NCBI GenBank assembly: GCA_020205615.1
Contig: CM035151.1
Location: forward strand, 48,374,666-48,438,665
Length of the DNA stretch: 64,000 bases
Origin: Panax quinquefolius
Lineage: Eukaryota; Streptophyta; Magnoliopsida; Apiales; Araliaceae
Direction of reading: 5' to 3'
Positions 9,103 to 19,591 of this stretch are shown here, piece by piece. A program made the position numbers and the translations under genes. Numbering within the stretch: position 1 is the first letter of the stretch; each line of letters opens with the position of its first letter. The notes under the pieces were generated by a model. The model was given only the letters and a program-made list of their open reading frames with translations, made no database searches and was not told the DNA's origin.

Positions 9103-11647
9103 TGTGAAGCCCCAAAATTAGGTATACATCACCCATCTTGAGTTGCCAGATATATGGTACAGAAATTAAATACAACTTAATAATACAACTGTCGTGTACA
9201 ATACGACAAAACATAAACTGTGAGTTTGAATACAAATATTGTCTACTAGAGAGTATACAAACTCAATAGAGACCTCATTACATTTATTATCACACTATTT
9301 CACAGAATAGTGAGGACTACTAATGCACCATCTAGGACCATCACTCTGTTCCCCGACTAGTCCCCGCTACGTTCTCATTTCCTGAAGAGAAAAGTGAAAG
9401 AAAGGGTGAGCTCAACTAGCCCAGTAAGAAATATTATGACTAAGATAATGCAGAATAAATTATCATTAGCCTTAAACAGTGTTAAACTGATACAATATAA
9501 TAAACATCAAGTTTAACTGCAGTGGAACAAACAATCTATTAAAAGAGTCAAGTAGAGAATAAAATCTACTATCTTTTATGATTTAAAAGGTTTTTCATCA
9601 CTTTTATCGCTGGGACTCAGCTTAATAAATAATACACATCATCGAATCACCCCTGCACTACGGCCAAGGATATTCTTTAGTATCACGACCACAATTATCC
9701 ATGCACTACGGGCCAAAGATAATTGTGCTTTCATCAACGGTCCTGATCATGCCATAAAACAATTCATCTTTTCACCCTTGGCCGAAGAGAATCCATAGCC
9801 ATAATCATACCAAAAACTGTCCATCAATGCATTACGGGTCAATGAGGACTTTTTCCACATCATTTGTAACATTACGATCATGATTATACCGAATAATCCC
9901 TGGTCATAATCATACCAAGTCCATCTATGCACTACAGGCCACAGATGACTTTCAACATAATATAAACATGAGGATGCTGACAATGATATAGGAATTCAAT
10001 AAAACAAGTTCAAGAATTAAATTATCCAGGAACTAATAACGTCCAAATTGTCAACATGATACTTCTTTGTCGAGTAAAATTTAAGAATGCTCAGAAGAAT
10101 ATTTCCATGAAAAGATACTGGATGAAGCGCAAATATCAAGGATATTCCACAAATTTTATGGAGAATAGAAGTTAAAACTTTAACCAAATGAGTATAATAA
10201 AGAATGGAATAACAAAAGAAATCACCATGCATGCGGTACTTCGCATAGACAGGTTATTCCAACAGAATACTAAATAACGGAACCAGGTCAGGCGAAATTC
10301 ACACCGATAGGATGTTCCAACAGAATAATAAAGAATGGAATAACAACAGAAATCACCATGCATGCGTGCTTCGCATGTAGCGAGTTATTCCAATGTAATA
10401 CTAATAAGGATTTTAATCGTCCCAAAAGTAAACGCATTGCATGTGATATTCCAATGTAATAATAATAAAGACGGAACCGAATTCCGACGTAAAACGCATG
10501 CATACGATATTCCAACAGAAATAATAAAGACGAAATCAGTCCAAATAGAAAATGCACAGAGAGGATATTCCAAATGTAATAATAAAGACGGAATAATAGA
10601 AGAATGTCACCAAGTATAAGGTAGCTCACATATCTGAGTTATTCCAATGAATAACAAAGAATGGAATAATGAAGTTCTCTTCATGAATACAAAAGAAATA
10701 ATACTCCCTACCTTAAGAAGAAGAGTCTTTGGATATAAAAGTAGTGAAGTAGCGTAACACTTTTCTTTCTTTCTCTCTATAGTTTCTCTCTCTCAGAGTT
10801 TCAATGAATTAAGTAAGAAATAATGAATGAATGAGCTTCTATTTATAGAAAAATGGATCAAGACAAGAATTAACTCATGAAACGATCCAGATTGATTTAC
10901 TTTTAATCGGACGGTCCATATTTAAAGCAAAATCTTTTAAATAAAATATAATATATTCTATTTATAATCTAATAAAACGAATAACTTTATAAAAGATTTT
11001 ACTATGCAAACACTATGCATATACCTATGCAAACACTATGCATAATAAAATATAATATATTCTAATTATTATCTAATAAAATGCAGATAACTTTATAAAA
11101 GTATTCTGCGCTTATATAAAAAGATTTTACTATATAAAACACTATACGCAGCACTTATGCAACACTATGCATAATAAAATATAATATATTCTATTTATAG
11201 AATAACTTTATAAAAGTATTCTACTTTTATTACATTAATAATACCAATAAAACAAAACCGGAGTGACTTATCACGTAAGCATCAATAATCAATATCGTGT
11301 GCTACTACTATGCAACCACGCGTATTATTGTACTTTTTAACACCGTGTGTTTCAACAATTAACGATAAAACTTCCGCCCGTTATTTTCATAAAAAAGTAT
11401 TTTTGTCGCTTTCTCAATCCGACAATAATTCCTAGTGGGGTCCACTTAATGATTGTGTCATAGTTACACGAATATTCCCTATTAAAACGAATATTCCCCA
11501 CCAATCGAATATTATATAAAACCTCATACTTTTTGCAAAATTTATAAATATTACCCACAACTATAACATTATATCAAATCCACACCATAATATTCAAAAA
11601 ATTATTTCGAAAAAATTAAATATTTATTCATAAAATGGGGTCTCACA
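9103..11647 (-). repeat. R2 3' LTR
   Basis: The LTR starts TGTGAAGCCCC and ends GGGGTCTCACA. It is nearly collinear with the right LTR at 13975-16494. On the minus strand it has a TATA-like CTATAAATAG near 10850, a donor-like AAG|GTAGGG near 10710 and a hairpin array at 9646-9955. It is AT-rich, with many GGAATA(A) strings at 10190-10670. Confidence 0.9.
9646..9955 (-). repeat. Hairpin repeats with conserved loop in the R2 LTR
   Basis: The loop string CACTACGGGCC and variants recur at about 9655, 9702, 9828 and 9929. At 9690-9699 and 9718-9727 the flanks form perfect 10-bp arms, CACAATTATC and GATAATTGTG. At about 9924-9945 the arms are CATCTATG and CACAGATG, paired with one G-U if transcribed from the minus strand. 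The stems differ from those of R1 and S1 (ATCTTTG/CAAAGAT) while the loop is kept. The right R2 LTR has the same set at 14530-14815. Confidence 0.75.
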
Positions 11648-12334
11648 ATCTCCTCCTTATGGAATTTCAGCCTCGAATTTACGTATGCATGCTTGGTATC
11701 TTTGAGCAATGTGAGGATACCTCGACTTCATTTCAAATTCCAACTCTTGAGGTATAACCTTTGAGTGTTGAATACGATTCTTCTTATCCAAGATTTTAAC
11801 ACGTATCTCCTCATACGTTAAATCTTCTGCTATCTCGTCCAGTTCTAAATTAATAATGTGGTTCGGTCGTCCACATATTTACGTAACATTGATACGTAAA
11901 AAAAACATTCTGAACACGCAACATACTTGGCGGTAAAACGAGTCTATAGGCCACAGTTCCTACTCGATCAAGGATTAAAAATGGGCCAATTAAATCGAGG
12001 GTTGAGATTTCCTCACTTCGTCGATTCTTGCTTCTAGAATAACGCCCTCTTGAACTTTCTTCTTCACATTTATCAGCTCCGGGTGTGTAGCTTGAGCGAC
12101 TTTAACTTTATCGATTAAAGTCGATTCTACTCGTATATTCATTATCTTCACTTGGGTTTCTAGAGTCTTTAACTCTATCTTCATCATTTGTAAGTCGTAC
12201 GAAATGGGCCTTTGTGTTAACAACATCGCACTCGTAAACGTATACGATCTTCTACTCAACGCGTCAGCTACCACGTTCGCTTTCCCACGAAGGTATTGAA
12301 TGGTACGATCGTAATCTTCAACAGCTCGAGCCAA
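11648..12334 (-). pseudogene. R2 pol remnants: integrase C-terminus joined to RNase H end
   Basis: At 11660-11870 the minus strand encodes RPNHIINLELDEIAEDLTYE and then KILDKKNRIQHSKVIP, the C-terminal region of gypsy integrase. At 12000-12334 it encodes [20 protein letters not shown], the RNase H end. In R1 these regions are separated by the integrase core, so about 1 kb is deleted at about 12015. Confidence 0.8.
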
Positions 12335-13065
12335 CGTCTTTAGCGCATGTTACGTTCATTTTAGTTGAAGAAATATTTGAGGGTTTAAGAAATGGGTTTT
12401 GTATTAGGGTCAATACAAAATTCGATTTCACGCTCTAGGGGTAGGCTAAGAAGTCTTCAAGAATACGTCAGGAAATTTATTAACAATAGAAATATCATTC
12501 AAAACTGTGACTCTCATCCAAGACTTGGATAGCACGTCACATTGATACCTATCAACTTTCCATCGTCCTTCACGACGTCGCCTACAGAAAGTCTGGCTTC
12601 GGTGCATTCCAAACAAGAAAGTCAACAACGAAAGGATCGGGGCTCTTTACTTATGGCTTGATATGACAATGATTGACTTTAGTGGTTTGGTTGCTTGAAT
12701 TCGCATAACAGGTTGGTTAAGAATATGAAAGCTAACAGCCTTACGAAAAGCATGATGAGTAGTTAACCAATCTATTCCTAAAATCACATCAAATGTAAGT
12801 ATTTTCAAAGAGATACGATCGACAGGTAACGTGAAAGTGTTGATTTGAACAAGATTTATAAATAGTGGAGGTAACGAAGGTTTCTCCCAACAGAGTTTCA
12901 ACAGATAAATTAAAGTCTAATTTTTTCAGAGTCAAATTTAAACATTGAACACAACTAGATGAAATAAAAGAGTGGTAGAACTGGTATCGAATAAAGTATA
13001 GACTTCGCAAGAGTTTATAATTAACTTACCCGTAATAACTTCGTTCGGGTTTCTCGACAAACGCT
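12335..13065 (-). pseudogene. R2 protease region and start of RT
   Basis: The stretch includes ILTFDVILGIDWLTTHHAF and RLNLT-like sequence matching the R1 protease, split over two frames (12647-12901 and 12789-13010). The active-site region is degraded. At 12380-12470 a trace of the RT N-terminus is left, joined directly to RNase H sequence. The piece at 12500-12640 has no match in R1 that I can see. Confidence 0.75.
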
Positions 13066-13070
13066 CTCAC

Positions 13071-13787
13071 TTAAACTACCGGATTTGACTTTGCTATAGG
13101 GTACATTCCACCCTTAAGTGCTTCTTCACATTCCTGATCCATGATTTGAATCATTATTCTCCGATCCATATCAAATTCAGGTTGACCGCTATGCACAGGG
13201 TAATTCCGAATTCGATGTTGGATTCTCCCAATTGCTGTCCAAAAAGAAAAATCCATTTCATCTATTTTGACTTTATTGGATCGGACGTCTTTTTCTACAA
13301 TATCTACGCGTCGTGCGACTTTTACCCATACATCATATATTCTCCTTCGTTCAGTTGTTTCTTCTTTCATTAGAACTTTGATTATCGCATTCTCAGATTC
13401 CAGCTCTAATATCTTATACTCTGCCAAAGAGTGCTTCTGTTCAAGCATCGCACATCGGGTAACACAATTTTGAATTGTTACATCTCTTTGCTCCAGGACC
13501 GCCTGCCGTTCTTCATCCTGCTCTTCTAACTCATGAACACGATTTTGTAATGCTAAATTTTGATCATAAAATTCTTCTAACCAATTCTCCTCAGGTTCCT
13601 CTTCTTCCTCTTCTTCCTCACTCTCAGCTGCTACCTCTGCAACTAGCTCGGGTGCAACAATTAGTTCTTCATTCACCACGTAGATATCTTTAAGTTATTC
13701 TTCGTCTGACACCGCATTAACCTGATTAGTGACTAAAGGTGTCTCAACGGTCACATTCACTCCATTGTGAACATTTTCAGCTGCCAT
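13071..13787 (-). pseudogene. R2 gag-position ORF encoding an acidic coiled-coil protein
   Basis: The gag start ATG is at 13785-13787 (MAAENVHNGVNVTVETPLVT), matching the R1 gag start at 17508-17510. An in-frame TAA follows after about 30 codons. The frame then stays open to 13071 for about 200 codons: a run of Glu near residues 20-30 of this part, then a long heptad-like helix (LQNRVHELEEQDEERQAVL and onward). R1 and R3 have the Retrotrans_gag domain and two zinc knuckles at this place. Here both are missing and the ORF runs almost directly into protease. The protein is not recognised; it may be a diverged gag part or sequence gained from elsewhere. Confidence 0.6.
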
Positions 13788-13960
13788 TTCCAAACACTGC
13801 CACAAAATAAGGGTTAATTAACATATCACATATTATCCTTATACTATGACCGACTAATTAAATACCAAATAAACTTAGGTAGGTCATACTAGCGAAGGAA
13901 TTCCCCATCTCTCCCCTCCTAGTTCTTGTCTCACATCTCAGCCAAGGATCATATCCCTAA

Positions 13961-13972
13961 GCTTTGATACCA
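13961..13972 (-). other. R2 primer binding site for initiator tRNA-Met
   Basis: On the minus strand TGGTATCAAAGC follows the LTR end with a 2-base spacer. It matches the 3' end complement of initiator tRNA-Met (TGGTATCAGAGC) at all but one base. It marks the right LTR as the 5' LTR and sets the minus orientation. Confidence 0.9.
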
Positions 13973-13974
13973 AT

Positions 13975-16494
13975 TGTGACGCCCCCAAAATTAGGTATAC
14001 ATCACCCATCTTGAGTCGCCAGATACATGGTACAGAAATCAAATACAACTTAATAATACAATTGTCGTGTACAATACGACAAAACATAAAATGTGAGTTT
14101 GAATAAAAATATTGTCTACTAGAGAGTATACAAACTCAATGGAGACCTCATTACATTTATTATCACACTATTTCACAGAATAGTGAGGACTACTAATGCA
14201 CCATCTAGGACCATCACTCTGCTCCCCGACTAGTCCCCGCTTACGCTCTCATTTCACGAAGAGAAAAGTGAAAGAAAGGGTGAGCTCAACTAGCCCAAGA
14301 AGAAATATTATGACTAAGATAATGCAGAATAAATTATCATTAGCCTTAAACAGTGTTAAACTGATACAATATAATAAACATCAAGTTTAACTGCAGTGGA
14401 ACAAACAATCTATTAAAAGAGTCAAGTAGAGAATAAAATCTACTATCTTTATGATTTAAAAGGTTTTTCATCACTTTTATCATTTGGGACTCGACAATAA
14501 ATAATCCACATCATCGAATCATCCCTACACTACTGCCAGGATATTCTTTAGTATCACGACCACAATTATCCATGCACTACGCGCGAAGATAATTGTGTTT
14601 TCATCAACTAGTCTGATCATGCCATAAAACATTTCATCTTTGCTCCTTGGCGAAGAGAATCCATAGCCATAATCATACCAAAACCGTCCATCAATGCATT
14701 ATGGGCCAACGAGGACTTTTTCCACATCATTTGTAACATTACTATTATGATTATATCGAATAATCCTTGGTCATAATCATACCAAGTCCATCTATGCACT
14801 ACAGGCCACAGATGACTTTCAACATAATATAAACATGAGGATGATTGACAATGATATAGAATTCAATAAAACAAGTTCAAGAATTAAATTATCCAAGAAC
14901 TAATAACGTCCAAATTATCAACATGATACTTCTTTGTGGAGTAAAATTCAAGAATGCTCAGAAGAATATTTCCATGAAAAGATACTGGATGAAGCGCAAA
15001 TATCAAGGATATTCCACAAATTTTATGGAGAATAGAAGTTAAAACTTTAACCAACTGAGTATAATAAAGAATGGAATAACAAAAGAAATCACCATGCATG
15101 CGGTACTCACAGCATGATATGTTATTCCAATGTAATACTAAATAACGGAACCAGTCGAATGCAAAATTACGCACCAAGCGGATGTTCCAACGAAATAATA
15201 AAGAATGGAATAACAATGAAATCACCATGCATGCGGTATTTGGCATGATGTGTTATTCCAATGTAGAATACTAATAAGGACGGAATCGTGTCGGTCGTAA
15301 AAAAACGCGTAGACGGATATTCCAACAAAATAATAATAAAGATTTTAACCAGTCCGACGAAACGCATGAGCACGAGATATTTCAACGAGAATAATAAAGA
15401 TTTTAATCGAATCCCAAAGTAAAAGCGCATGAACAAGATATTCCAAATGAATAATAAAGACGGAATAATAAAAGAATGTCACCAAGTATAGTAGTAGTAG
15501 CAGCGTATCACGAGTTATTCCAATGTAATAACAAAGAATGGAATAACAGAAGTTCTTTTCATGAATACAGAAGAAATAATACTCCTTACCTTAAGAAGAA
15601 GAGTACTGGATATAAAAGTAGTGAAGTAGCAGAACACTTTTCTTAATTCTCTATAGTTTCTCTCTCTAGAGTTTCAGTGAATTCGTAAGAAATAATGAAT
15701 GAATGAGCTTCTATTTATAGAAAAATGGACTGCATAGTAACTAACTCATGAACGGTCCAGATTGATTTACTTTAATCTGACGGTCCATATTTAAAGCAAA
15801 ATCTTTTAAATAAAATATAATATATTCTATTTATAATCTAATAAAACGAATAACTTTATAAAAGATTTTACTATCTGGAGCACTATGCAAACACTATGCA
15901 TAATAAAATATAATATATTCTAATTATTATCTAATAAAATGATAACTTTATAAAAGTATTACATTTTATATATAAAAAAAGATTTTACTATACAAAACAC
16001 TATGCAGGCACTATGCAACACTATGCATAATAAAATATAATATATTCTATTTATAGAATAACTTTATAAAAGTATTCTGTTTTATTACATTAATAATATC
16101 AATAAAACAAAATTGAGTGATTTATCACGTAAGCATCAATAATCAATACCGTGTGCTACTATGCAACCACGCGTATTACTGTACTTTTAACACCGGGTGT
16201 TTCAACAGTTAACGGTAAAACTTCCGCCGTTATTTTCATAAAATATTTTTGTCGTTTTTTCAATCCGACAATAATTCCGTTGTGGGGTCTACCAATGATT
16301 GTGTCGTTGTAAGAATATTCCCTGTTAAAATGAATATTCCCCGACCAATCGAATATTATATAACAACTTGCGTACTTTGCAAAATTTATAAATATTACCC
16401 ACAACTATAACATTATATCAAATCCACATCATAATATTCAAAAAAAATATTTTGAGAAAATTAAATATTTATTCATAAAATCTGGGGTCTCACA
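13975..16494 (-). repeat. R2 5' LTR
   Basis: The LTR starts TGTGACGCCCCC and ends GGGGTCTCACA, next to TSD TGATG. It would drive transcription leftward. A TATA-like CTATAAATAG lies at about 15711-15720 (minus strand) and a donor-like AAG|GTAAGG at about 15588-15592. It differs from the left LTR by scattered short block changes, many at CG or CNG positions. Confidence 0.9.
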
Positions 16495-16499
16495 TGATG

Positions 16500-17510
16500 T
16501 GTCCCTCTTTCCCGCATTTGTAACAAACGACCGGTGCTCGTTCTCCTCCCCTAAAAACAGTTGATGTTTGTGATGACTTCTTCACGTTATCATTGTTGTA
16601 CCTTCTCCTCTTGAAATCTCCTCCCGACTCGCTCCTTCTATTATCACGGCCACGATTACCACCAGAGTTCTACCGCTTTGTCCAATGCTTTCCTCCTCCT
16701 GGTTTTCATTGCTCGATGGTCGCCACCACCTAGTATGACCACTCGTTGTGGTCCCCTCGGTTACATACTCATTATCTCGCTCTAATAATTGAGCCCTATT
16801 TACAACATTTGAATATAAAAAAATTTTATGAGATATAAGATATTACAAGAATCTCGTGCTTTAGACCTCTCGAAAACATCCTCGTCATTCGCTCCTCATT
16901 TTCGACCAAATGAGGTGCAAACCTGGATAACTCTGCAAACTTACGCCTCGTCTTTGGGACACCGCTATCAATGCTTTTTTGTTCGATCGATAAACTCCAC
17001 CTCCTTTATATGACGAATACTTTCAGGAAAGTACTTGTCATTAAATAGTTTCTAAAACGTTTCCAAAGATATCTTTGAGTGCGGTACATTTGGTACACTT
17101 CACGAGACTCTACCAAAGAGACCGCCTCACCGCGGAACATAAAGGTGGCGAATGGAACCTTCTGTTCCTCCGTACATCCGAAGACATCGAATATCTTTGT
17201 AATTTGCTTGACCCACGTTTCTGCCTTGATCGGATCCGACTTTCCAATAAATTCTGGTGGTCCTAACTCCTCGAATCGCTTGTCATGACAAGCCACGCAT
17301 TCTATCATTTTCACCAGATTCGTACTGTACGGGTCTCCTCGTCTGGTTTTGCATGAACTAAAAAGCTTCTAAACATCCCATCATTCATCATTTGTTCTAG
17401 TAGTGTTGTTTATAGGAGGAATATTGCTTTCTGTTGCACGTTCCTCAGGTGGTGATCAAAGGTGTCTCCACGATCCGATTTACTCCATTATTAACGTTCT
17501 CAGCTGCCAT
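16500..17510 (-). pseudogene. R1 gag (Retrotrans_gag domain and first knuckle half)
   Basis: The start ATG is at 17508-17510 (MAAENVNNGVNRIVETPL), about 190 bp from the LTR. The longest open piece, 17006-17314, contains FEELGPPEFIGKSDPIKAET and WVKQITKIFDVFGCTEEQKV, the N-terminal half of the gypsy gag domain. Further left, other frames give SRFAPHLVENEERMTRMFSR, the conserved second half. At 16500-16540 half of a zinc knuckle (CYKCGKEGHI) remains. Several frameshifts and stops make it non-functional. Gag would form the cytoplasmic particle that packages element RNA. Confidence 0.85.
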
Positions 17511-17683
17511 TCTTAAATACTGCCATAAAACAAGGGTTAATAGTCATGTCATATATTATCCCTATACTCGTGAGGCCAAATAAATACCAAATAAACTTAG
17601 TCAGGTCATACTAGCAAAGGAATTCCCCGTCTCTCCTTTCCTAGTTCTTGTCTCACATCTCAGCCAGGGATCATATCCCTAAA

Positions 17684-17694
17684 CTTTGATACCA
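17684..17694 (-). other. R1 primer binding site for initiator tRNA-Met
   Basis: On the minus strand TGGTATCAAAG lies just after the LTR end at 17697. It matches initiator tRNA-Met with one change. Together with the gag start to its left, it identifies 17697 as the inner edge of the R1 5' LTR. Confidence 0.88.
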
Positions 17695-17696
17695 AC

Positions 17697-19591
17697 TGTG
17701 ACGCCCCCAAAATAGGTATACATCACCCATTTTGAGTCGTCAAATACATGGTACAGAAACAAATACAAATTCAGTAAAATAATTGTCGTGCAAAATACGA
17801 CAACACATATACTGTGAGTTTAAATACAATTATTGTCTACTAGAGAGTATACAAACTCAAAAGGAGTCCTCATTACAATTATTGATACACTATTTTACAA
17901 AAATAGTGAGGACTTCTAAACAGCTATCTCGAATCATCACTCCATACCCCGGCTAGTTCCTGCTAAATTTTCTCCTCCTGAGAAGAACAATGGAACAAAA
18001 AGGAAAAGGGTGAGCTCAACTAGCCCAGTAAAGAATATTATGACTAAGATAATATACAACAAATTATCATTAGTCTTCAACAGGGAATAATCTAATAAAA
18101 TATAATAGACAACAAGTTTTAGATCAACAACTGCAGCTGAAACAACAATCAATTAGAAGAGTCAAGTAAAGAAAGAATTCTACTATCTTCTAAGATTTAA
18201 AAGTCCATCATCAATATTTTATCCCTGTAACATCAATCAATATACATCTTGAATCAAATATTCATCTTTGCACTACAGGCCAAAGATATTCATTTGTATC
18301 ACCAGTTGGTCATGTTCATCTCAACACCTGTTCATCTTTGCACTACGGGCCAAAGATATTCATTAGGTAATCATTCATCTTTGTACTACAGGCCAAAGAT
18401 ATTCAGTAATATCATCATTTAGGACTGAGGATGATGAAAAATATTTTAAAGAAAATGAATCTAGTGAGACAGAAGGACAAATATTAGGGATTCGTATCAT
18501 AGTTTATCCAAGATCAATAATACTCCATAATAACCAATTTTGAAGCATAATTCAAAAATAAAGATCAAAACATGGATACAATCAAAGATAGTAACCATAA
18601 TAGACATCTTGGACAAAAAGAAGAAAATTTTATTTTTTTGATGAATAGTGTTGTATTCGTGAATAGTGCCGTATACGTGAATAGTACCGTATACGTGAAT
18701 AGTAACCCCAACATAAAAAGTTCCAAATTTAATAAAAATTTTAGACCAATATTTCAGTATAATGATATTGAAAGAAATAATATCATTTACGAAGAGAATA
18801 ACATCCCTTACCTTAAAATATCAGTACTTTTGATCGGAATATCGGTGTAAGGCTAAAGGAAACTTGCACTGATGACTAGAAACTCACAAAGTATCTAAAT
18901 ACTCACAAAAATACGCTCGATAATATAGAGAGAGAAAGAGAGAAAACTTATGAATTCTGGTGTGATTTTCAATTCTAACTTAACCCTCTATTTATAGAAA
19001 AATGTTAGCACGCCGAAGCAGACTTGACCTGCAACCTGATGGCTTTACCTACTACTATTCCTACCCACCACATTTGAATAAAAATTCCAGCACATTTCTC
19101 ACCAACCAAAAGTAGGGCCCACCAATTCTAGAATTTTCCACCAAAATGATAAATTCTGAAACTTCAACAATTTATGAACCAGATCGTCTCTTAAAATTCA
19201 TAACAAAACATACGTTCATTTTTAACGGTTCAAAATTTGTGGACATATACTCAACTTATATATGTATAACATATCCAAAAATCACAACGATCCAACGGTT
19301 TGATTAAAAATTATAACTCACGCAATATATCTCAAAAAACACCGGGTTAATTTTTAATACCTTCATTCCGACAAAAATACTGATAAAACACCTCAACATT
19401 AACTCTTTCATTTTTAACCACAATAAATATATCCAACATTTATATCCACATAAAATAAATATTTCCTTATCATATGAATCAATAATTAATTATTCATAAA
19501 TAATATTATAGAATCACATTTATGACAACCAGGCTGTTCCCAAGAAAGATGGAGCTTTCCAATAAGGATTTCTCCTTCTTGCGTATGATTA
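17697..19591 (-). repeat. R1 5' LTR, inner part
   Basis: The LTR starts TGTGACGCCCCC and continues to the insertion point of R3. The remainder is at 29548-29677 and 33244-33749, giving a net length of about 2.53 kb. Visible features on the minus strand are CTATAAATAG near 18990, AAG|GTAAGGGA at 18810-18814, short GTGAATAGT-type repeats (18640-18710) and three perfect hairpins (18264-18400). It is closest to S1 in sequence. Confidence 0.88.
18264..18400 (-). repeat. Hairpin repeats in the R1 5' LTR
   Basis: Three perfect 7-bp inverted repeats ATCTTTG/CAAAGAT with 10-base loops occur at 18264-18287, 18334-18357 and 18377-18400. Loops read CACTACAGGC, CACTACGGGC and TACTACAGGC. The spacing is 70 and 43 bp. 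The units are the reverse-strand equivalents of the 39-bp array in S1. Confidence 0.9.

Larger units (their letters stand above)
9103..16494 (-). mobile_element. R2: internally deleted Ty3/gypsy element inside R1 gag
   Basis: Two LTRs of about 2.5 kb flank a short internal region of 2327 bp. The TSD TGATG is at 9098-9102 and 16495-16499. Orientation is minus, as shown by the primer site beside the right LTR. The internal region keeps a gag-position ORF, protease, small pieces of RT start and RNase H end, and the integrase C-terminus. Most RT and the integrase core are missing. Junctions are visible near 12383 (RNase H to RT start) and near 12015 (after RNase H to integrase C-terminus). It could only move with proteins from other elements. 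Confidence 0.9.

Noticed and set aside
13146..13693. Several plus-strand open frames over the R2 gag-position ORF
   Set aside because: They are antisense shadows of the Glu-rich minus-strand frame.
18264..18400. Possible CRISPR array (short repeats with spacers)
   Set aside because: Repeats are hairpin units in a plant LTR with irregular spacing. There are no cas genes and this is a eukaryotic genome.
17697..19591. Separate solo LTR at 17697
   Set aside because: The primer site and gag start of R1 lie directly beside it and the LTR text resumes after R3 and the hAT, so it is the R1 5' LTR.
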